64,000 bases of DNA. Source: Cyclobacterium qasimii M12-11B (GTDB taxonomy: Bacteria; Bacteroidota; Bacteroidia; Cytophagales; Cyclobacteriaceae). Of this stretch, positions 57,332 to 64,000 are shown one piece after another. Numbering within the stretch: the first letter of the stretch is position 1; each line of letters begins with the position of its first letter. Position numbers and translations under genes: made by a program. The stretch is taken from positions 62,001-126,000 of the forward strand of contig NZ_ATNM01000110.1 in NCBI RefSeq assembly GCF_000427295.1, written 5' to 3'. A model generated the notes under the pieces. The model saw only the letters and a list, made by a program, of their open reading frames with translations. It was not told the DNA's origin and made no database searches.

Positions 57332-60300
57332 CTAAAAATTATAACCCAAAGTTACATAAAATCTCGTTTTCTCAACCGTATAATTCCTTATTGGTCTTGC
57401 AGCATCAAACTTCACGTAATAATTTAACAATACCGTCCTTACGCCTGCACCATAACTTTGTAGCCATGGGTTGTTAAAATTATTAAGCGTAATGACAAAT
57501 GGTGAGCCTTCTGTGTTGATTACTTCTGTATTTTGATCATTTACACGCTCCCAAGGAGCTGAATTTGACCATGAAGAACCTGCGTCATAAAAACCAACCA
57601 ACTGAAAATTTCTGATGAAATTGGAGGTGATATTACCTCTAGATAAATAAGAAAACAATGGTATCCTTAACTCTGAACTAAAGGTAATGACATTATTGCC
57701 TCTGATTTCATCGTAATCAAAACCACGTAGATCTACAAACTCGGCAAAGAGCAGGTTAGAATTTTCTACTCCGTCTTCATTTCTGATAGGAGAAACCTCT
57801 GGTCTATTGGTAGGCGGTTGGTAAAACTTATTAAATAACCAGTTCTGCATCCCTCCAACTAAATATTGTTGAGGATTGCGACCAAAGTACCCACCTGCAT
57901 ACAGCCTGGTGGCCAGTGTAATGTTTTTGTGAATTTTCTGATAATTCCTGAAATCCAGGTAGACATTACTAAAGGATCTTTCACTTCGGTTTAGCCCTTG
58001 GTAGTGAAGCATACCTATTTTACCTTTAAAGCCTTGCTCCATGTACAAGCCCAATAGCCTGGTTTTGTCTATTACCAATTCAGCTCTTCCTCCGGCATAA
58101 TTAACATCCAACTGATTTTGGGATGGGTCAGTGCCTCTGATAATTGAATCTGGGTTTAGGTTAAAATATTGAGTTTTGGCAATAAAAGGAGCTAAACTCA
58201 CCCTGGCTCCAGTAGACAATGGGTATGAAACTCCAATTTCAGTTTTGCTGAGGATATACTTTTGAAAGGTAAGGTCACCTTCATTTCTCAATATAGAACG
58301 GCGATCAAATCGCCCACTGAAATCCAGTTTGTATTTTCTATATTCGTATTCAAAATAAAGGTCGCTTCCTGACTTGAAATCCAAAGCGGTTAAAACGCCT
58401 CCTTTAATGGCATGATTGTCTAGCATATCAGTCATTTGACCACTGATATTTAATCCAAAACCTCTCAATGGATCAACCACAAAGGAGGTATTGAGACTGC
58501 TTGTTATAAATTGCGGCACATAATCTCTCGGACCCTGTACCTTCTTTACCATATTTTGCTTTCTAAAGGCATCCAGTATATTGCTCCTTCTATCTGCAAG
58601 ACCTGAAGGATCTTCCAAAGCTTTCGAGGATTCTTGTCCATAGAGCTTTGGTATAGTATCGAAACTGTAATTGTCAGTATCAAGACCACCCTCTGTCTCA
58701 AACCTTAACCTGTCCACATTAATAGCAGCGGTCATAGGTTGATTTTGAGAAGGGATACTATCAGTAGTGGTTCTCTTTCTGTCAGGCAGGTTAGCACCTG
58801 CAAGTTCAGGATCGCCTCCTGATAAAAGCCCTTCCAGATCAACGCCAGACACACTAGTGTCTGCAGGAGTTAATCGTACTTCTTCGCCATCCTCTTCCGT
58901 ACTGAGTACTGGCGTATCAGTCGAATTGTCATCCGATTTTTCTTCTTCTTGCCTTTGAATTCTTCTGTTGGAAATCCTTTCGTTTACAATTTTAGCCTGT
59001 TCCAATTGGATCCGAGGAGTGCTTGGGGTAAACTGATCCATATTTGGAAAGCTTTCCAAAACTAATTTACTCTGACTCCCATCCTTGACGGAATAAGCCC
59101 ATTTGTTATTTTCCAAGTCATAATCAAAGGACTCTATGCTCTTGTTAAATGCAGACACTTGACTTGAAACACTGTTCCCAAGTGCTAAACGCATCAAATT
59201 CGTAATTCCGCTCTGTTCACTAAGGAATAAAATGGTAGAATTATTGAGTTTCTTTGGATGTAGATTGATGTGATTTACATTGGTTAACCTGGTTTCTGTA
59301 ACCGAATCCCCCAAATCCATTTGAAATATATTATAATAGTCAGGAAAATTTTTAACATCTATGACTCCGCTTAACAAGCTATCTGCCAGATCCACTTTAT
59401 TGGACGCATAAATTATCGTAGAATCATTCAGGTAAATAGGAGTTCTATTGTCAAATACATCATTAGTGATTCTCCTCCCCTGACCTTTCATGTTTAAGGT
59501 ATAAACATCTGTATTGCCATTGTTGATAGCGGACAAGATCATGGTACGGCCATCGGGAGAAAAATCAAGGTCTAAAATCTGAGTGATGTTTCTTAGAAAT
59601 ATTTTATCCTGGCTACTCCCATCGATCGCTCTCATTCTAAGGGTGGTTACCCCTCTTTTGAATGTTCCTATCACTAAATTCAGGGTATCTCTCCATGCAA
59701 TAGTAGGGGTACTGTAATCTGCCTCCTGCTCAAAAGAAACATAACCTCCTTTGTAAATCACCTTTTCTCTGCCGGAAGACACTTCCCTGATTTTCACTTT
59801 GAATTTCCCCTCAACATTCTCTACATAGGCAAGGTTCTTACCATCAGGGCTAAATTTAATGCCCGTAATCTCACCAAACCGATTCTTAGAAGTAACGTTG
59901 ATGACATTTTGTTCATTGATATCTTTGAAATTCTCAAATACGCCTGTATTGATATCTTTGTAAAATTTACTCCACTCTGTTGAGAAATCTTTGAAACGAC
60001 GCCCGAGGGTATTTGCTATGCTGGTCCCTTCGTTACGATTAATCCTACTCAGGTTTAGAATGCTGGAAATATACCTTCTCCCATATTTTTCAACAACATA
60101 ATTCCAGATAGACTGTCCTACTAAACCAGCTTCTTCATCTTGAAGCTTAAATAATTTTGGGTTTTCATTGTCCCGCAGGTAGTGACGGACAAAATCATCC
60201 ATTTCTCGACTCCATCCATAAGCCAGGTATTTGGCTGCGCCATCAATAAACCAATCCGGGAAATTATTCACAAGGTTGGCTTGGAAAGCATCAGAAATGC

Positions 60301-60766
60301 TTGACCCATAAAGCATCTCCTCAATAATTATTTTTGATGTTTTGTACAGTAATTCTTTCTTAAATGACTCCCAAGATCCCGAATAAGCGGCTTCGGCAAG
60401 AAGTTTACTGAAAAACGTTTGCCCATCTACGGTGAAATTATTGGAATTGAGGTTTAGATTACTTTCAAGCAACTCTTGTTTGGAGTTGTAGATAAAAACC
60501 TTGGGCTTGGTATAAGCTACATAACCTATGGACTGGGTTAAATTATCAAATTCACTTTCTAAAAATTCTATAGCCCTCCGTGCGTTTGTTTGTCCACCAT
60601 CATAATAGTACACCTCAAAATTATTGGATGTAAAAAAATACCATTCTTTATTTTTATGCTGAACCCTGTTCTTTCCAAATTTCTCCTTATTGAACTGCGC
60701 CATTAACTCACCGCTAGTGAAGCAAGAGGAAAGGATCCATATTAATAATAAATATTTAAGTCTCAT
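57332..60766 (-). CDS. TolB-propeller/outer-membrane barrel protein with degenerate peptidase-like domain
   Basis: 1144 residues with a signal peptide (YLLLIWILSSCFTSGELMAQ). An N-terminal domain (about 28-280) has the layout of a gluzincin/peptidase-MA domain with FPDWFIDGAAKYLAYGWSREMDDFV, but the expected HExxH is replaced by IIIEEMLYG, so it is likely inactive. A six-bladed TolB-like beta-propeller (about 285-600; FSPDGKNLAYVENVEG, FSPDGRTMILSAINNG) follows, then a charged disordered stretch (about 605-740, E/D/T rich), then a surface-antigen (Bac_surface_Ag, BamA-like) barrel ending FYVTLGYNF. Probably an outer-membrane surface protein. Family is found across Cytophagales; function unknown. 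Confidence 0.85.
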   Translation of the reverse strand: MRLKYLLLIWILSSCFTSGELMAQFNKEKFGKNRVQHKNKEWYFFTSNNFEVYYYDGGQTNARRAIEFLESEFDNLTQSIGYVAYTKPKVFIYNSKQELLESNLNLNSNNFTVDGQTFFSKLLAEAAYSGSWESFKKELLYKTSKIIIEEMLYGSSISDAFQANLVNNFPDWFIDGAAKYLAYGWSREMDDFVRHYLRDNENPKLFKLQDEEAGLVGQSIWNYVVEKYGRRYISSILNLSRINRNEGTSIANTLGRRFKDFSTEWSKFYKDINTGVFENFKDINEQNVINVTSKNRFGEITGIKFSPDGKNLAYVENVEGKFKVKIREVSSGREKVIYKGGYVSFEQEADYSTPTIAWRDTLNLVIGTFKRGVTTLRMRAIDGSSQDKIFLRNITQILDLDFSPDGRTMILSAINNGNTDVYTLNMKGQGRRITNDVFDNRTPIYLNDSTIIYASNKVDLADSLLSGVIDVKNFPDYYNIFQMDLGDSVTETRLTNVNHINLHPKKLNNSTILFLSEQSGITNLMRLALGNSVSSQVSAFNKSIESFDYDLENNKWAYSVKDGSQSKLVLESFPNMDQFTPSTPRIQLEQAKIVNERISNRRIQRQEEEKSDDNSTDTPVLSTEEDGEEVRLTPADTSVSGVDLEGLLSGGDPELAGANLPDRKRTTTDSIPSQNQPMTAAINVDRLRFETEGGLDTDNYSFDTIPKLYGQESSKALEDPSGLADRRSNILDAFRKQNMVKKVQGPRDYVPQFITSSLNTSFVVDPLRGFGLNISGQMTDMLDNHAIKGGVLTALDFKSGSDLYFEYEYRKYKLDFSGRFDRRSILRNEGDLTFQKYILSKTEIGVSYPLSTGARVSLAPFIAKTQYFNLNPDSIIRGTDPSQNQLDVNYAGGRAELVIDKTRLLGLYMEQGFKGKIGMLHYQGLNRSERSFSNVYLDFRNYQKIHKNITLATRLYAGGYFGRNPQQYLVGGMQNWLFNKFYQPPTNRPEVSPIRNEDGVENSNLLFAEFVDLRGFDYDEIRGNNVITFSSELRIPLFSYLSRGNITSNFIRNFQLVGFYDAGSSWSNSAPWERVNDQNTEVINTEGSPFVITLNNFNNPWLQSYGAGVRTVLLNYYVKFDAARPIRNYTVEKTRFYVTLGYNF

Positions 60767-60796
60767 TTACGTGCCTTAGAATTATTAGCCAATGTT

Positions 60797-61897
60797 TTAA
60801 ATATACTTAAAAAATCTATTTATGTTCACTTCTTTATGAGGTTCCTCACCCCAAACCATAAGTTTTACCATCTGATCACTCAAATAAGGCATAAACGATA
60901 CTCCCTTTGCTCCAAAGCCACCGAACAAGTAAACGTTATCTTTGCTAGGATGTTTTCCAAGAACTGGTAATCTATCTCTTATCCCAGGCCTGATTCCTAC
61001 TTGGTGGTCCAGGATTTCTATCACTTCCCTATCAATTAACTGTCCTAATTTATCAAGAATTTCTATTTTTCCTGCATCAGTAGGAGATAAATTGACTTCA
61101 GAATTATTGTAGGTAGACCCAACTTTTCCAACACCTTGGCCCATATCTATTCTAAACACGCCTCTATTGATTATCTCAGAAGAAAAGAAATCCTGTTTCA
61201 CGGTAAGTATTTCTCCTTTCACTGGAATAAAAGGTATCCAGTCAAAAAAAGAATTGTTCCTCGCTTGGATACCGTTAGCAAACACAATCTTCTTGGCAAG
61301 GATATCCTTAAATTGCCAATGTCCCTCCTGAGTTTGCACCAAATCCTTTTCTGACATCACACAGGTAGTCAGCAGGTTTCGTTCTTTTATCCATTCGCTA
61401 AAGCCATTGACCAATTCTCGGGTATCAATATAGCCAGTAGACTTGAGCAATAATCCCCCAAATGGGTCCTTTACCCCTTGATTCCGTGGTTGAGAAAAGA
61501 CCTGATCAATATAATCATTAAACTGAGGGTCAGCACTTTTAGCCACCCATTCATTTTGTTCTTCATAAGAAACAAAAGGGCGGTATATCCCAACTGGATG
61601 TACGAACTTTTTATTAAGTAGGACCTCCATTTCACGATAAAACACTTCTATTTCTTTAAAAAGAGCATCAGCTTGCCAGGTTTTCACCAAATTTCTACCC
61701 GTCACCGGGTTATAAAGTCCCGCAGCGATCTTCGAACTGCTGTTAGGATCACCATCATCTATCAAATGAACACTATGCCCTTTTTGAATAAGTCGATGAG
61801 ACAAAACCGTACCTGCTAATCCCTGACCAATAAGTAAAAAATCCACTTCCATGCCTAAAATTAAATCATTCTTTGTTATTTTGATGCAGGAATTCAA
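60797..61897 (-). CDS. FAD-dependent oxidoreductase (DAO family)
   Basis: Amine/amino-acid oxidase-like flavoprotein, about 351 residues from the likely start MEVDFLLIGQG (ATG 61852; the 61897 start adds 15 residues). GQGLAGTVLSHRLIQKGHSVHLID is the Rossmann FAD motif and SSSKIAAGLYNPVTGRNLVKTW is typical of the glycine/D-amino-acid oxidase family. GIRPGIRDRLPVLGKHPSKDNVYLFGGFGAKGVSF is the C-terminal FAD contact. Substrate unknown. It faces the MBL-fold gene at a divergent gap of about 56 bases. Confidence 0.87.
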   Translation of the reverse strand: MNSCIKITKNDLILGMEVDFLLIGQGLAGTVLSHRLIQKGHSVHLIDDGDPNSSSKIAAGLYNPVTGRNLVKTWQADALFKEIEVFYREMEVLLNKKFVHPVGIYRPFVSYEEQNEWVAKSADPQFNDYIDQVFSQPRNQGVKDPFGGLLLKSTGYIDTRELVNGFSEWIKERNLLTTCVMSEKDLVQTQEGHWQFKDILAKKIVFANGIQARNNSFFDWIPFIPVKGEILTVKQDFFSSEIINRGVFRIDMGQGVGKVGSTYNNSEVNLSPTDAGKIEILDKLGQLIDREVIEILDHQVGIRPGIRDRLPVLGKHPSKDNVYLFGGFGAKGVSFMPYLSDQMVKLMVWGEEPHKEVNINRFFKYI

Positions 61898-61908
61898 ATC
61901 ATTTTAAA

Positions 61909-62562
61909 ATGCTGCAGATTAAATCATTTACTTTCAACCCTTTCTCGGAAAATACCTATGTCTTATTTGATGAAACCAAGGAAGCGGTGATCATTGATCC
62001 TGGTTGTTATGAAAAACAAGAAAAAGGAATATTGTATGATTTTATAACCAAAGAACAGTTAAAACCTGTGAAAATCATCAATACCCATTGTCATATAGAC
62101 CACGTTTTAGGGAATGCGTTTATCAAAAAAACGTACAATATACCCCTGTGGTTTCACGCTGAGGAAGAGCCTATATTAAAGGCTGTGAGTTCCTATTCTT
62201 CCAATTACGGATTTGCCCAATACCAGGAAAGCAGTGTGGATCACTTCTTACAAGAAGGAGAAATAGTGAAATTCGGAAATACGGAGTTGATGCCGCTCTG
62301 GGTACCTGGCCATTCTCCGGGGCATCTGGTATTCTATCATCAAGCTTCAAAAACTTGCATAGCAGGTGATACTTTGTTTCAGGGAAGTATTGGTAGAACA
62401 GATCTTCCTGGTGGTGACCATGAAACGCTTATCAACGCCATTAAGGAAAAACTTTTCAATCTTCCAGATGATGTGGTCATATATCCAGGACATGGTCCCT
62501 CTACGACGATTGGTTATGAAAAGTTGAACAATCCCTTTGTGGGAAAAAATGCAGTAAATTGA
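61909..62562 (+). CDS. MBL-fold metal-dependent hydrolase (glyoxalase II-like)
   Basis: 217-residue metallo-beta-lactamase-fold enzyme. Metal motif THCHIDHVLGN (H60, H62, D64, H65), then VPGHSPGHLVFYH, AGDTLFQGSIGRTDLPGGDH and VIYPGHGPSTTIGYEK. It has the general thioester-hydrolase shape of the glyoxalase II superfamily; the exact substrate is not determinable. Its end overlaps the pssA start by four bases (TTGA), implying coupled translation. Confidence 0.92.
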   Translation: MLQIKSFTFNPFSENTYVLFDETKEAVIIDPGCYEKQEKGILYDFITKEQLKPVKIINTHCHIDHVLGNAFIKKTYNIPLWFHAEEEPILKAVSSYSSNYGFAQYQESSVDHFLQEGEIVKFGNTELMPLWVPGHSPGHLVFYHQASKTCIAGDTLFQGSIGRTDLPGGDHETLINAIKEKLFNLPDDVVIYPGHGPSTTIGYEKLNNPFVGKNAVN

Positions 62563-63263
62563 CCATAAAAAAACATATCCCAAACGCCATAACCAGCTTG
62601 AATTTACTTTCAGGCATGATTGGAATCCATTTCGTCATGGTAAATGGTCCCTTTTATGGTTTCTATTTTATTATAGCAGCAGCCATCTTTGATTTCTTTG
62701 ATGGCTTTGCTGCCAGAATGCTAAAAGTTCAAAGTCCCATTGGCAAGGAACTGGATTCATTGGCAGACCTTGTCACTTTCGGAGTCTTGCCTTCGTTTAT
62801 CGTTTTTTTGCTTTTGGAGTCTGTCAGCACATCTGACTGGCTTCCCTATATTGGGTTTGCGATAGGTATTCAATCTGCCCTTAGGCTGGCTAAGTTCAAT
62901 ATTGATGAAAGGCAGGCAGATAGCTTTATTGGTGTACCCACTCCCGCAAATGCCTTGTTTTTCTCCACTTTGCCCCTATTGGGATCATCGGTGCTTTGGA
63001 TTGGAAATGGACTTGAAAACCCTTGGGTACTGGCTGGTGTAACCCTACTCTTCTCCTATCTTCTTACTGCCGAATTGCCACTATTGGCATTGAAATTCAA
63101 ACACTTCAACTGGAAAGGAAATCAATGGCGTTACCTTGTGCTTATCATTTCAGGGCTTAGTATCCTGATATTGGGCTTAGCGGGAATTCCAGTCGCCGTT
63201 CTTTCTTATATTTGCCTATCTTTGGTCAATAACTGGATGGTCGGTCATGAAAATAAGCTGTAA
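62559..63263 (+). CDS. pssA: CDP-diacylglycerol--serine O-phosphatidyltransferase
   Basis: Makes phosphatidylserine, the precursor of phosphatidylethanolamine, from CDP-diacylglycerol and serine in the inner membrane. 234 residues with several membrane segments. The CDP-alcohol phosphotransferase motif is at about 46-75: DFFDGFAARMLKVQSPIGKELDSLADL (D..DG..AR...G...D...D). TTG start overlapping the MBL gene; the end overlaps the porU start by 17 bases. Confidence 0.93.
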   Translation: MTIKKHIPNAITSLNLLSGMIGIHFVMVNGPFYGFYFIIAAAIFDFFDGFAARMLKVQSPIGKELDSLADLVTFGVLPSFIVFLLLESVSTSDWLPYIGFAIGIQSALRLAKFNIDERQADSFIGVPTPANALFFSTLPLLGSSVLWIGNGLENPWVLAGVTLLFSYLLTAELPLLALKFKHFNWKGNQWRYLVLIISGLSILILGLAGIPVAVLSYICLSLVNNWMVGHENKL

Positions 63264-64000
63264 ATTTGTTTTCAAATTCTTGTTAGGGATTTTAGGTAGT
63301 ACGTACTACCTCAATCCACTACAAGGACAACAAATTTACAAATTCCCGATTTTGCATGAAGGCGTCTATCACCTAAGTCAAGGTCAGGCCACTGACTGGG
63401 GACTGGGAAATCTAGATCAAATCAGGATTTTTGGACAGCCGGGTATGCTGGATCAAAAAATTGACAGTAGTCTTTTTTTTCAAGAGGAAATTCCACAGAA
63501 AAAAATAGGTGATAAATTGTATTTTTTTCTCGAAGGACCTGATCAAATCTCCTTTGAAGATGGCAAAGCCAAAATAAATGGGCACCATTATACTGACACC
63601 CTTCATTACTTACTTCAAGTTGGAAACCCTTCTACAAATAAGGTTTTAGAGAATACGGATCCAATAATAATTGAGGAAAACCAATATTCATCAAAGCAGC
63701 TTTTTCAGATTTCGAGCCATAAAATGGAAGAGGACAATATTTTGAGCTCAGGCCGGGAATGGTACGGTTACCGGACGTTTAACAGTGGCAGCCAAATTAT
63801 CTCCATCAACCAACCCTCACCAAACGCTGAAGGACCTGTAACTATTTGGGCTCAATTGATGGCTCAATCCTTTTCAGAAAGCAAATTCACCTTCGCCGCT
63901 AATAACCAGGTCCTCGGTGAAGCCAGTATACCTTCCATCCCTGATAGCAGGTATGCCATCAAAGGAAGAGAAGTAAGTTTTGATGCCAATTTCCCTAAAC
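63247..64000 (+). CDS. porU: Type IX secretion system sortase PorU, N-terminal part (3' end cut by window)
   Basis: PorU is the gingipain-like C25 cysteine peptidase that cleaves CTD signals of T9SS cargo and attaches cargo to the cell surface. ATG at 63247, signal-like start (CKFVFKFLLGILGSTYYLNPLQG). N-terminal beta-domain marks: QQIYKFPILHEGVYHLSQGQATDWG, and the family's ILSSGREWYGYRTF. The catalytic His/Cys lie beyond the window. Overlaps the end of pssA by 17 bases. Confidence 0.88.
   Translation, partial: MKISCKFVFKFLLGILGSTYYLNPLQGQQIYKFPILHEGVYHLSQGQATDWGLGNLDQIRIFGQPGMLDQKIDSSLFFQEEIPQKKIGDKLYFFLEGPDQISFEDGKAKINGHHYTDTLHYLLQVGNPSTNKVLENTDPIIIEENQYSSKQLFQISSHKMEEDNILSSGREWYGYRTFNSGSQIISINQPSPNAEGPVTIWAQLMAQSFSESKFTFAANNQVLGEASIPSIPDSRYAIKGREVSFDANFPK

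Noticed and set aside
1-64000. CRISPR arrays, insertion sequences or prophage genes
   Set aside because: No spaced direct repeats, transposase or phage-like proteins seen on either strand.

Overview
The window looks like a chromosomal segment of a marine Cytophagales bacterium (Bacteroidota), most like the Cyclobacterium/Algoriphagus/Echinicola group. This is an inference from gene content and low GC, not from a database match. The supporting signs are two type IX secretion genes (sprA and a partial porU), SusC/SusD, an ECF-sigma/FecR pair, DUF5686 and VanZ-like proteins, many TTG starts, and promoter sequences of the Bacteroidota TTTG/TAnnTTTG type.

Layout: (1) 1-11.1 kb, + strand housekeeping: partial malic enzyme, ruvA, sprA, gcvH, a VanZ-like gene and tonB. 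(2) 11.2-22.3 kb: DUF2237, a NUDIX gene, a fused NagB-NagA enzyme with a sodium symporter, three Gfo/Idh/MocA genes (one a pseudogene), a LacI regulator and a methyltransferase. (3) 22.8-29.6 kb: agmatine-to-putrescine genes aguB-aguA, a PAS/GAF sensor protein, a divergent VOC/HxlR pair and a DsrE-like secreted protein. (4) 29.7-43.9 kb, - strand: ECF sigma, FecR, SusC, SusD, a haem/HEAT lipoprotein, two neutral-ceramidase-fold proteins and a polysaccharide deacetylase. This resembles a polysaccharide utilisation locus but has no recognisable glycoside hydrolase. (5) 44.4-52.1 kb, - strand: GntR regulator, Gfo/Idh, class III aminotransferase, SDR, a third (cytoplasmic) ceramidase-fold protein and a second sodium symporter. 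This reads as a catabolic cluster for an unknown amino- or N-acyl compound. (6) 52.4-64 kb: DUF5686, aldehyde dehydrogenase, yicC, an outer-membrane TolB-propeller protein, an FAD oxidoreductase, an MBL-fold hydrolase, pssA and the start of porU.

A striking feature is the number of single-base indels in short homopolymers that break otherwise intact genes: tonB, a Gfo/Idh gene, the PAS sensor gene, susC, fecR, the aldehyde dehydrogenase and yicC. In each case one base restores a full family-length product. This points to homopolymer errors in the sequence, or less likely to widespread real frameshifts. I describe these genes over their restored extents and flag the break.

The best candidates for an undescribed system are regions 4 and 5. 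They share ceramidase-fold proteins, two of which have alanine where the ceramidase nucleophilic serine should be, and region 5 carries four near-palindromic sites that probably bind the GntR regulator.
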